Origin: Plantago ovata
Lineage: Eukaryota > Streptophyta > Magnoliopsida > Lamiales > Plantaginaceae
Assembly (NCBI GenBank): GCA_028274465.1
Contig: CM051455.1
Coordinates: 114,985,547-115,049,546, forward strand
Reading direction: 5' to 3'
DNA length: 64,000 nucleotides
In this document: one piece after another, positions 9,999-19,849 of the stretch
Layout: every line of letters starts with the position of its first letter
How positions within the stretch are numbered: position 1 is the first letter of the stretch
Translations under genes and position numbers: made by a program
The notes under the pieces: model-generated
What the model saw: the letters and a program-made list of their open reading frames with translations, nothing else
What the model was told of the DNA's origin: nothing
Databases searched by the model: none

Positions 9999-10907
9999 AT
10001 GAGTCAACCTCCATTGCCCCGATATGTGATGCCACGAGGGCCTTGCATAACATTGGATGACGATTGCAAGAATTATGACTTTGATCCTTCGTACTACTCC
10101 ATTCTCTCCACGTTTTCAATGGGTGATGATCCAAGAGGGTTCTTAGACACGTACGAGGAAGGAGTGTTGAGGATACCTCGTGAGAATGAGGAGGGGGTTA
10201 TTTTATCACATGAGCAACTTTGTATGAGAGGATTTATGGGAGCCTTGAAAGGGTACGCTCGAAGATGGCTCAGAATCCCGCCGGAAAAATCGTTGCGCAC
10301 TTGGGGTGAAGTAACCAGCAAGTTTCTGGAACATTGGGATAGGGACTCACCTCCCGGGTCAAGGGCATGGACGTCTCGCTTTAGTAGTCAGCCACCAGAA
10401 ATCGACATTGTCGATGAAGATGAATATGGAGAAGAATCCATTGATGAAGTCTCCTCAGTGTTTAGCATGGATTCCACGTCCTTACTTATGGATGTCGAGG
10501 TTGTTGGTCAAGAGGAATTCGTGGAGGAAGTGATAACTGAATCCATTGCTTCACTTGAGTCAGAAGGTGATGGCGTGAGTTGTGTTGAGATCAAGGAGCC
10601 AATCTCTGAAGATTTTGGTGTCTTTGAATCAATTGTGGCTGATACTCTTGATCTTGACTCCTACGTCCTGGTCCATGCACCCACCTATGAGTCCCAAAGG
10701 AGTTTTGATCCTCTTTACTCTTTTTATTTTCCATCTGATTCCCTTAGTTATTTTTTAGATTTTGTTTTTCTTGGTTTTGTTAATTTTAGTTTTCAGGGAA
10801 TCGTGGACTTGCTTGAGCAGATACGAAGAGGAGCCAAGTATGGTTCCCAAGATGCGAGGAGTAATGGAACGGATGCACAAGATTCGTTTCCATTTGATAA
10901 TGGATAA
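9999..10907 (+). CDS. Gag-like protein of A1 (302 residues)
   Basis: Starts MSQPPLPRYVMPRG. Residues about 40-135 resemble the Athila gag core (MRGFMGALKGYARRWL, then TWGEVTSKFLEHW). The second half is strongly acidic (DIVDEDEYGEESIDE and on) and ends QDSFPFDNG. There is no CCHC knuckle or DTG protease motif, so it is a short gag derivative. A near-identical protein is encoded in A2 but with a nonsense codon there. An overlapping frame (10762-10977, 71 residues) ends DLLSDMWRDYYGDFNPDN. It is also open in A2 and could be reached by splicing at the TTTCAG near 10797, but this is unproven. Confidence 0.7.
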   Translation: MSQPPLPRYVMPRGPCITLDDDCKNYDFDPSYYSILSTFSMGDDPRGFLDTYEEGVLRIPRENEEGVILSHEQLCMRGFMGALKGYARRWLRIPPEKSLRTWGEVTSKFLEHWDRDSPPGSRAWTSRFSSQPPEIDIVDEDEYGEESIDEVSSVFSMDSTSLLMDVEVVGQEEFVEEVITESIASLESEGDGVSCVEIKEPISEDFGVFESIVADTLDLDSYVLVHAPTYESQRSFDPLYSFYFPSDSLSYFLDFVFLGFVNFSFQGIVDLLEQIRRGAKYGSQDARSNGTDAQDSFPFDNG

Positions 10908-10977
10908 CATTAGTGGTAATGATCTCCTGTCTGACATGTGGAGGGACTATTATGGGGATTTCAATCCCGATAATTAG

Positions 10978-12506
10978 TCTTTTCACATGTCCGCTCTCAG
11001 CCGACCGAGGCCAAACCGTTCGGTAACATCTAGTATCACTTTTTATTTACTCATTCTCTTTTGCTAGGGACTAGCTTAAGTTTCATGAGGGTGATGGGAT
11101 GTGAACCATGATGTTAAGTATTGTTTGGCTTTGTGATGTTGAGTATGATATCTTGTTTTTGTTTGCATTTGCACGTTTACCGCTTTCTTAGTATTAGTTG
11201 CATACACTACATTCATCCTAGGATAGTCTTGCATGTTTTATATGGAGTTTATTGCCAAAAAATTTTGAACTTTTTTATTGGGTAGATTAACTAATTATGA
11301 CATTAATCATATGTTTCATCTCTATGAATTTGTTTCAGGTTTTTCTCGCTTGGCTTGTCACATTTATGTATTACACTTAGTTAAGCTTGGTAGTCTCGAC
11401 ATCACTTAGTGGTGTTTTCTCTACTGCGGTTCACGAAGACCTTTATAATAGGATGATGCATGTTAGGGTCTTATGGTTGTTTTCCCGAGTAATTATGTAC
11501 CTAAGAGGCAACAAGTCTTCACCTTGCTTTGAGATTGCTAAATGCCTAGAAAGGAGGTAGTGTGAGGTTGTGTGATCCTTTGTTTGCAACCTATTCTTCC
11601 GAATAGGTTTGGGGAGGGGGTTACGCTATCGTTAGACTTGTTTTTCGTTTTTCAATTTTGTGTTGTGAGTTTATTTTTCCTTTCTCGTAAATTTTGTACT
11701 CCAACCTATTCTTTCGAATAGGTTTGGGGAAGTCGTTCGTGAGTCATTTTTGTTTCTTTTTCGTTGTGCTACTGCTGGCTAAAAAAAAATAGAAAAAAAA
11801 GAAAAAGAAAAATTCCAGGAAAAAAGAATAAAACTGGAAAAAGAAAAAAAAGAAAAAAAGAAAAGACCCCAAAAAAGCAAAGAAGGGTCCAAGAAAGCCA
11901 AAAGGCAGTTTAGCAAAGTGTTGTGTCTCATTTTCCAATTCTTGTAATGTTCGTAATCATGTTGTAATTTTCTATCTTTTCTTTTTATTTGAGTGTCATC
12001 TGTTCTAGACCACCCTCGTCCTGCCATCCAGAAAGTGGTGAATAGCTTAAGGTTTTGCTTGAGAGATGGGTAGAATAGGGGAGTGTTATCTTTTTTAGGG
12101 AACCCTCATTCGTTTGATGAGAGCCAGTATTGGTTCGACCTCTTTGAGGAAAAGTTTTAACTTGGTGAACAACAGTAAGTCCTCAGTTTCATAGGCACGG
12201 GACAACCATTCGTATTCTAACATGTTTCATTACGTCGTCACTGACTAGGTCCAGGTAGAGAATGTTACGAGAGACTATCTTGTCTCGACATAAGTGCTTA
12301 TGTGAATGTGTATGAGTCAATCGAGGCATTCTCAACCTATATTCATGTTATGATTTGTATGGTTTTTGTTCATATGTTTTTTGATAGATTCAGTAGATTA
12401 GTTCATTTCATTTGGCATGAGACTCCATTTTTTGTGTTGCATTGTTTTTTGCATTAGAGTCTAGCTTAGTTGCTTGAGGACAAGCAAAGGTTCGGCTTGG
12501 GGAGTT
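10978..12506 (+). other. Non-coding 3' region of A1 with hairpin-PPT modules
   Basis: No gene. Two modules of CCTATTCTTYCGAATAGG hairpin followed by GGTTTGGGGA (11589-11620, 11704-11732) precede an A-rich purine tract (about 11779-11900). The terminal polypurine tract at 12488-12506 follows the hairpin TTGCTTGAGGACAAGCAA (12470-12487). The arrangement is shared with A2, T1 and T2. Confidence 0.65.
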
Positions 12507-13693
12507 TGATGAATGTGTATTTTACACTTTCATTTGAGTCTTTTTCACCTATTTTAGCTATCCTCTATGATAATTTAGCTATATTTTAGTGCATTTTATT
12601 AGAATAGTGTCACGTTTCCCTTTAGTTTGTATTTTACAGGTTTTGAGGGAAAAACGAGGTTTTCCGGGCAATTATATTGAAGTAGACAAGGAATTGGTGT
12701 TCCGAAGGCCTATTTGGAGTATCCAGAAGATTCCGGATAGGATTTGAAGTCTAGAGGTCGAATCTGGAGGCTAAAAGGTCACTAGAAGTCAAAAACCGAG
12801 TCCGAAAAGGAGAAGATATCCAAAAACGCGTATCTGACCGAAAAAGTCTCCCAGGCGAGTCGCCCGGGACGTGGGGCGAATCGCCGCACACCAGGCGAAT
12901 CGCCCGGTGTGTGGGGCCCTTCGCCCCACACCTCCCGAATACCTATATATAGTTGCTCAGGTTTCTCCGTTTTTCATACTTTCTCAGACCTTTTCTCTCA
13001 CCTTTCTCAGTAGTTTTAGGTGGAATTCTCCAGAGCCTGTTCTGGGAGTTCTTAGCTTAGGAGATACTTTTTCTTAGCGTTTTGGAGCTTGTAAGATCGC
13101 GATTCTTCGGAGATTGACAACTTCGGTAACATTGTATCTTACAGTTTTTCTATTTCTATTTATATATCTTTCATCATGTTTTCATTCATTCGTGGTATAA
13201 TTTCTGTTGATTGCATGACATCTATGAGTAGCTAAACTTCTCGTTGGTGATAGTATGTTATTTCTTAGCGAAGGGTTAATAATTATGCTAATGGCTATAT
13301 CGCGCATTATACCTAGAGTTATTGCTTTATTTCTTTGATCTATCTAAATTTCTATCTTCGTAGTGTTGAATAATTACGGAACACAATTGGACAATTCATT
13401 GATCAAAGATCTCTATGCAAAACCGGGGAATTTATGCATGATTATTAACCTGCTATGCTTTGAATGACCATACTATCACCAATCTCCATTATCTGCTAAG
13501 AAAAACCTTTGCTAAGTCGTTTGTTGATTTTATATTCTTAAGTTAGATTAGATAAAGCTAGTTATAGTCCTTAGAGATCGACACTCGAGGTTATTCTACT
13601 GCTACACTACGGTTTTCGTTGTAGTTGTGAATTGACTTTGGCTAAATACAAATTTATTTGATTAACTAGAATCTGACAAATTCCAGTTCATCA
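12507..13693 (+). repeat. 3' LTR of A1
   Basis: Matches the 5' LTR closely, with scattered substitutions and small indels. The palindrome block here has an extra GGCGAGTCGCC unit (about 12853-12865). Confidence 0.95.
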
Positions 13694-13802
13694 TTAGTTT
13701 CTCTTTCTTGACAAACATATGTTGTCGCCTATCCGTAAAATTTCCTCACAAATGCCTAAGGCATTTGTCACCAAAGACAATCTCGGGCAGTTTTTTTAGT
13801 CG

Positions 13803-14420
13803 TCATAATTGATGAATAATGCCATCACTAAAGGCAAACTCCGGCGCAGGACGTGTCGTCACAATTGGTATATTATTTCCTCACAAAAGCAACTTTCTGG
13901 CCATTTAACTTTCCTCACAAATGATATCAATTTTCATCACTAAAGCCAAACTCCGGCGTCGGACGTGTCGTCACAATTGGTCTACTATTTCATCACAAAA
14001 ACAAATTTCCGACCATGTAAATTTCATCACAAATGCTATCAATTGTTATCACTAAAGCCAAACTCCGGTGCCAGACGTTTCGTCACAATTGGTCTACTAA
14101 TTCATCACAAAAACAACTTTCCGGCCTTGTAAATTTTATCACAAATGCTACGTAATTTCACCACTAAAGCCAAACTCCAGCGCCGGACATTTCATCACAA
14201 ATGCTCAGTATATCATCACAAAATCAAATTTCCGATCATGTAGATTTCATCACAAATGCTCAGTATATCATCACAAAATCAACTTTCTGACCATGTAAAT
14301 TTCATCACAAATGTTTTGTATATCATCACAATTAATGATATCCAGTAGTGTAATTTTCATCACAAAATTTTATGTAATTTATCACGATTGATGTTATTCC
14401 AGCTCCGTAATTTTCAACAA
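13803..14420 (+). repeat. Subterminal-type tandem array (about 110-bp units)
   Basis: Repeating blocks of TCATCACAAA..., CACTAAAGCCAAACTCCGGCG and CGTCACAATTGGTCTACT, degenerating toward 14420. They resemble the CACTA end at 8329 in their CATCACAAA/GTCACAA words, so this may be the subterminal region of that or a related CACTA element. Confidence 0.55.
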
Positions 14421-15680
14421 TGATACCATTTTCATTACAAACAAATACAGAATATGACAGTAATCAAATAACTACAATAAACAAAAAAACCAATAAAATA
14501 TTAAAAATATATAACTTTTGTTCAAGATACGGACATTTACATTCTAGTGTGACCTTATTCTCGGGATAAAATAATGCCTTAATATCACAATTACGCAAAA
14601 TATAGCATATCCGTCCAAAATATATAGAAGAGGCCAGGAAGACCTCAAAATTCAAACAAGTCAAAGAACTAATTAAAAGACAACCACATCGATCCCGTGC
14701 CTTTCGACCTGAGGTTAAACCACCATTGCACTCTATGTACTTCTGGTGGAATTTTTAAAGTTAGTACAAGACCTAGTGAACGAGCTTATGTAAAGTAGAA
14801 TCGGAGTATTGAATTACTCAAAAGTACCCCTGGAGTAGCCGAGGCGGAGGTAATCCACGAAAAAAGATGTTCAGCATCAACAAAACGTGCAAGTTCACCT
14901 AAACTAAATTTGTGTGGCACATGGTGGTTTGCAGAAAATACATGAAGCCTGTCAAAAGACCTGGAGGAGTTTAATGAACTTAACTAATATTATAGAGGGG
15001 AGTTGCACCAGCAAAGCCATACAAAGACCTTAGAGGATTAATTTTCTCGATAATCCCTTCGATTGCAGGATCGACATAGGGCTTGTAAGTGATATCAATC
15101 TTCTCCAGCTAACTTAAAACTAAGCTGCAATCAAAACCCAATTTCAATCAAAAATCTGTTTTTTCTGGCAGGAGGCTGAATACTAATCAAGTTAATCAAG
15201 TACTACTACTTAAAACAAGATGCATAATGTACAAAATAATAAAGTTCAATAATTCTGTGTATACTAATCAAGTTAATTAGGCACACTTAACAGGTTAGAG
15301 ACTTGGTTAATCCGAGAAATAAACTAGCACAAGTCATCTCACTTAGTTTGCAAAAGTGATCAAAACAGCAGTGACTTAGGCTTGTAAAGCCATAATTAAT
15401 TATCTCACAGAGTTTGTTACAATGAATAATTAAATTAAGAACAGCCTCCTCCGGCTTATGATCACAACTCTGTACGATAATTAATTCTTAAGTTGAGGAT
15501 AAGATAATGCATCTTCACCATAGAACAACATGCTATAATTTACAAACATGCAGAGCTGGGGCAAGAAGATGAATAACAAATGAGATCCAATTATCCTAGA
15601 TAGGAAGCATAAATACAGCTCACTAATAAAAATCCTTAATAGAGAAGAAAGACAAGTAAAATTCAGAAAGCAGAACATAC
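14421..15680 (-). other. Low-copy region with weak coding traces
   Basis: No gene can be named. On the minus strand, short open stretches occur at about 14990-15110 (including DITYKPYVDPAIEGI) and 14810-14940 (including HKFSLGELARFVDAEHLF). They could be exons downstream of the transporter-like exon at 15681, but they match no family I recognise. Confidence 0.3.
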
Positions 15681-15811
15681 CTGAGCTGGATAACTAATGT
15701 ATTTTAAGGCTTCAATCCCCATGGCAGGTCCAATGGTGTTCGTAATCCCAGCACTCCAGTAACTCCACCACAGAGCACCACCACTACATCTGACAAAATT
15801 CTCAACACTGC
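15681..15811 (-). pseudogene. UDP-sugar transporter (UTr/SLC35B1-like) exon
   Basis: A single exon with a GCAG acceptor and an AG|GTATGT donor encodes WWSYWSAGITNTIGPAMG and then EALKYISYPAQ. These are hallmark segments of plant ER/Golgi UDP-galactose/UDP-glucose transporters related to SLC35B1. Preceding residues are degenerate. No other exon of the ten-helix protein was found in the flanks, so this is most likely a captured or leftover gene fragment. A complete gene with diverged or missed exons is less likely. Confidence 0.6.
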
Positions 15812-16189
15812 AAACACAACAAACACAACTAACATTATGTAACACCACCAAAAATTGAAAATTTCAGCAGTTCATGTAACACCACCAAAAAATGAAAAAA
15901 AATTCAGCAGTTCAAAGCTTCTTCGCGAGACTTAAAAATGACCATAGCAAACACACTACATTTTGCGCAAGATTCAGGAACGCCAATCCCACAAGGATTG
16001 AATTTTTTACAAGAATATAGGGAAAGCAATTCGAGCTTATCAAACTTCAGAAGAGTATATGAGTATCCTTGCTTTGACTGAAAAATAGCCTATGTAAAGA
16101 GCAAGAGGAAGAAACAAATGTCAACTACATTCCATTAAACTATAAGCAGATTTTTTAAATTAAAATTGAAACTTTAATTTGGAAATTAC

Positions 16190-17040
16190 CTGAGCCGAAG
16201 ACAATGACAGCGTCAACGACTTCAAACTTGAGCTCATTTGTCTCAGTAGCCTTCGTACTTTCATCCCAATCTTTTTCCATAAATCAACTTTACACAGTGA
16301 TAAAATTATGCATTTCAGCACTAACAACTGCTAATCATGTAGCTTTCTGATAAGTGAATGGCAATATTGTTACTAATGATGTGAACTGTTGCATTTTTAT
16401 CCTTGGGACTTGGGTATAGCTGTGTTTGGCTTATCCTTTTTCCGTACTTGAGTTGCTGTTAGTACTATCTTTCAATCTTTAATTACGTATTCTGATTTGT
16501 TAATTTGGATAAGCTAGAACTAATCAGTGTAATTCTAATGACCATTTCAATTCACCTGTGTAGTAGCTGCTCCTTACTTTTACCAGAATTGTATACTTCT
16601 TAATAAGCTTCAGAGGAATAATGCTTGACCATCAACTTAATTCGTGTATTATAGCTATAGTATAACTTATACAAGTAACGGTCATCATTCATTATAAACT
16701 GAGGTGCTGTTTCAAAAAAAATTATAAACTGAGGTGATAAATGGTTGAAAGTGGGTAACCCAAATAAAATAAACAGAGCAAAACGAGAGGGGAAGCTTAC
16801 CCTTCCATCGATAATGGAGGCCAGAGAATGGGGGTGATGATGGAGCTGTGATAGAATATCACTAAAACAAGCAAACACAACGGGTTTAAGAACCCATAGC
16901 CGAGTTAGAAAGGGGAAGGTAGGTGAAGAAAGATAATGAAGAAAGGAAAAGAGGAGAATAAAGATTCGGGGAGCCTTACGGGAACGAGGCAGAGCAGATC
17001 GGAAAACGGGCAAGGAAAACACGGGGCTGATGATAATGTT
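16190..17040 (-). other. Possible small upstream exons, product unknown
   Basis: A minus-strand ATG at 16278-16280 opens a 91-bp stretch ending at a good donor (TCAG|GTAATT at 16190); it contains ETNELKFEVVDAVIVFGS. Further upstream, 17022 to about 16800 is open (MFSLPVFRSALPRSRKAP...) and ends near a GGGTAAGC donor. Order and strand suit 5' exons of a gene running toward 15681. No family is recognised, and these may be chance frames. Confidence 0.25.
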
Positions 17041-17761
17041 AATGTCGATTGATAATGATGTGGAACGATGATGATGATATCGTGAATGGTGATGCGAGCA
17101 GGGGAGGATTCTGTGGTGATGATGAGGATTACGAGATGAGGATGATGATGGATGAATGAAGAGGAGAAGAGGTAGTGGCGGCTTGGTGGTGGTCTATGGT
17201 GGTCCGGTGGTGGTTCAACGGAGAGGGAAAGGAAAAAATGAAAAAGAAAGGAATGGACCTAGGGTTAGTGTTTTTAATTGGGTTATGGGATTGAATGACT
17301 TGGGCCTCAATAATGGGTCAAAGGAATGGACTTAACAATCAGATTTAATTAGTCCACATAGCTTCGCGAACCCGAACTCGTAACTAATCGATCCGTCTTC
17401 CATTTTGATTTTCTTCAACGCATAAAGGAACAGAGAATTAATAATAAATAAAATAAAATAAATTGAATTTTCTATGATAAAAGTTTTAGTAAAATAAATT
17501 ATGAAAATATGGGGTATTACAAATACCTCTTCAGAAACCCCCCAATCGGATGAAACCTCTTCAGAAATCCCCCAATCGGATGAAACCTCTTCTTGAGTCT
17601 TGGAATTTGTGATAGATCGATGATAGAAGAGGGAATTTGTGAAGAGATGGAGCACAACCGAACCGCTCCGGTTGATGGTGATGATACATGGGCCTCAAAG
17701 TTGGGCCAGGGCAAGGATTGGGCCTGTAGAGAGCCACACGAATTGGCCCAAAAGTGTATAG
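17041..17761. other. No gene seen; 35-bp duplication
   Basis: AT-rich and G-rich low-copy DNA. A 35-bp unit containing AAACCTCTTCAGAAA and CCCCCAATCGGATG is repeated in tandem at about 17523-17590. Confidence 0.5.
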
Positions 17762-18065
17762 TGTAACGACCCGACCCACTAACAGACCGAGACTCAGCCC
17801 AACGGGCCGGCAAGGTTACTCATGGGTGCTCTCCGGGGTGATGTGCTGGCCCCACATACCAACACGGGTTCTAATCCGCGCACTTTTTCCTCACTCGTGC
17901 GCGCACCGGGAACTTCCCAGTGGGTCACCCATCCTAGAATTGCTCCAGAGCAAGCAAACTTAACTATGAAGTTCTTCTAGGTGGATTCCCAAAAAGAAAG
18001 GTGCACCTTGTTGATATGAGTAGCGTTCTCAACCCCTTTAAGCCTCTGAAATCTGGGGCGTTACA
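17762..18065 (-). mobile_element. Cassandra TRIM solo LTR with 5S rRNA-derived sequence
   Basis: Minus strand, 304 bp, from TGTAACGCCCCAG (18065) to GGGTCGGGTCGTTACA (17762). About 17897-17980 on the minus strand closely follows plant 5S rRNA: AGAACTTCATAGTTAAG, then a TGCTTGCTC-type stretch, then AGGATGGGTGACCCACTGGG (box A/IE/box C region). That is the signature of Cassandra, whose LTRs contain a 5S-like Pol III promoter. Flanks TATAG and TGTAG may be a decayed 5-bp target duplication. No second LTR is nearby. Confidence 0.85.
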
Positions 18066-18115
18066 TGTAGAGTTTAGGGTTTAGGGTTTGCGGTATAGGA
18101 TATAGGGTTTAGGGT
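18066..18115 (+). repeat. Telomere-like TTTAGGG tract
   Basis: AGTTTAGGGTTTAGGGTTTG followed by TATAGGGTTTAGGG, directly beside the Cassandra LTR. This is a second interstitial telomere-like site in the window. Confidence 0.7.
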
Positions 18116-18179
18116 TCCATAACACGTCTTGCACTTGGCTAAGCAACGTTGGCAGAGACGCATATTGTTGAATGCAAGT

Positions 18180-18452
18180 CCTTATGATGATACATATAAA
18201 TTTATAATGTATGTGTTCATGCTACTGGGAAATTAAGAACGCAAGTCTTGACGATGCATAACAATTGAGAAGATAAGTAATCTTTATAGTATATAACAAT
18301 ACAAAAATGTAGGCCTTGATAAAGCAATTGAATTGTGAGACTTATATAGTGGAACTTAAGTGTCGATGATACATGAGAATTAAGAACGTAAGTGTTGATG
18401 ATACAAAGCAATTGACTTGTGAGACTCATATAGTGGAACATAAGTATTTCAT
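18180..18452. repeat. Dispersed repeat with CAATTGA...GTGAGACT units
   Basis: Repeated words such as GAACGTAAGT, GATGATACA and GTGAGACTYATATAGTGGAA. The same kind of sequence returns at 20830-20950, so the intervening array and MULE-type elements probably interrupted one older repeat. Confidence 0.45.
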
Positions 18453-18961
18453 CTAGCCAGGGCACTTATAGGGCGTCCAAGGTCATTTTTCTCGTTTTGA
18501 GCCTCGATGTACTTGTTTTAGGACGGTCTTGCATAAATTATCATTTAAAGATCATTTGCAAGTTGTCAAAGTGTCAAAACGAACAAAAAGGCCTTGGACG
18601 TCCCTGTGGGTGCCTTAACACACTAGCCAGGGCACTTATAGGGCGTCCAAGGCCGCTTTCCCCGTTTTGAACCTCTTTTTACTTGTTTTAGAGTTGTCTT
18701 GCATAAATTATCATTTAAAGATCATTTGTAAGTTGCCAAAGTGTCAAAACGAGCAAAAAGGCATTGGACGTCCCTGTGGGTGCCTTGACACACTAGGCAT
18801 GGCACTTATAGGATGTCCAAGGCCGTTTTCCTCATTTGAACCTCTTTTTACTTGTTTTAGAGCGGTGTTGAATAAATTATCATTTAAAGATCATTTGTAA
18901 GTTGTCAAAGTGTCAAGATGAGCAAAACAACCTTGGACGTCCCTGCGGGTGCCCTAACAGA
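18453..18961 (+). repeat. 170-bp tandem repeat, three copies
   Basis: Units start CTAGCCAGGGCACTTATAGG at 18453, 18623 and 18793 (periods 170, 170 and 169) and end CACACTAG. The copies differ at scattered positions. The monomer length is like many plant satellites. No other copy is present in the window. Confidence 0.9.
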
Positions 18962-18999
18962 CTAGCCATAATAATATGTTAGAAAAATTATTAATTATA

Positions 19000-19840
19000 G
19001 GGAAAATTTCAGAATGAACCCCTGTTAGTGCACCTCATTTCATTTTTCCCCCTACTAGTTCAACTATTACGTTTTACCCCAATCGAGTTGACCAAGTCTA
19101 AAATTTTATGAAAATGTGGCTAGCCAAACACTCCCTTAACTTATTTTATTTTCTTTTTCCTCTTTCCTTTCATGTTTTAATTTTATTTTCTTTTTACTTT
19201 TATTATTTTCTTTTTCTTTTTTTTAATTTTAAGTCCCTCTTCTTCTCCAGCTCCGGCACAGGAATTTTTTCGGCGCCGGAGCTGCCGGAAAGTACAGCTC
19301 CGGTTGGAGATTTTACACCTCCAATCGGAGTTGTTATTACAGCTCCGATTGGAGCTGTTAAAGCTCCAATCGGAGCTTCCCATTGGGCAGCTCCGATCGG
19401 AGCTTTAAACAGCTCCGATTGGAGGAGCTTTCAATTTTTTTTTTAATTTGTTTTTTTTTAATTTGTTTTTTTTTTCTTTTATAAAAAATATGGATTTAAA
19501 TATGAATCAATAATTGTGTATGGATCATTTTGTTATAATATTTAAGAACATTTTGAGATTTATATAACTAATGGGGGTTAATTTAAATAATTTATAGTCA
19601 ATTTTGTAAAATAGAAAAATTTAGAGTCAAATATGTAATAAAATAGAATTGAAGTTGTTTGGTTTTTATTGAAAACTAAAACTTAAATGAGGGCAAAATG
19701 GTACATTTCAGGCCTTAATTCGCTAAAAGTCAAGGTCGTGGGTTAAAATATAATTGATTTGCACTAACAGGCGGTAATGCGTAATTGTTGAACTAGTAGG
19801 GGCCAATGTGTAATTGATGAAACTAGCAGGGGATCTTCCC
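19000..19840. mobile_element. Non-autonomous MULE-type element with palindrome array
   Basis: A 9-bp direct repeat TTAATTATA flanks it exactly (18991-18999, 19841-19849). Termini are inverted repeats of about 80-90 bp beginning GGGAAAATTTC / GGGAAGATCCCC and including CCCCTACTAGTTCAAC. TIR plus a 9-bp duplication is typical of Mutator-like elements. Inside, six palindromes of form AGCTCCRATYGGAGCT lie between 19295 and 19424. No transposase is encoded. Confidence 0.8.
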
Positions 19841-19849
19841 TTAATTATA

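Larger units (their letters stand above)
8483..13693 (+). mobile_element. Athila-like gag-only LTR retrotransposon A1
   Basis: Two 1187-bp LTRs (8483-9669, 12507-13693) bound an internal region with a PBS, one gag-like ORF and a long non-coding 3' part. No protease, reverse transcriptase, RNase H or integrase is present, so it is non-autonomous (LARD/TR-GAG-like). Flanking pentamers differ (TTCGA and TTAGT), so no target duplication is visible. This fits recombination between elements, or decay. A2 at 42055-46820 is the same family in the other orientation. Confidence 0.9.
8329..13802. mobile_element. CACTA-type element split by an LTR retrotransposon
   Basis: It starts CACTACAAAAAAACTGC at 8329, the canonical CACTA terminus. 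About 20 bases on is GCATTTGTGAGGAAATTTT. The inverted counterpart of this lies at 13738-13800 and ends in CAGTTTTTTTAG. Without the Athila-like insertion the element would be only about 265 bp, hence non-autonomous. The exact right end is uncertain: a GTAGTG at 14345-14350 after a repeat array is an alternative terminus. No matching 3-bp target duplication was found for either end. Confidence 0.6.

Noticed and set aside
11744..12027. Phe/Ser-rich minus-strand frames over the A-rich tract
   Set aside because: Low-complexity purine tract conserved as DNA in A1, A2, T1 and T2; not protein coding.
14345..14350. GTAGTG as certain right end of the CACTA element
   Set aside because: Only six bases match the terminus and no target duplication is found; kept as an alternative.
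17890..17980. Genuine 5S rRNA gene
   Set aside because: Only partly matches 5S rRNA and lies inside a TG...CA LTR, as in Cassandra.
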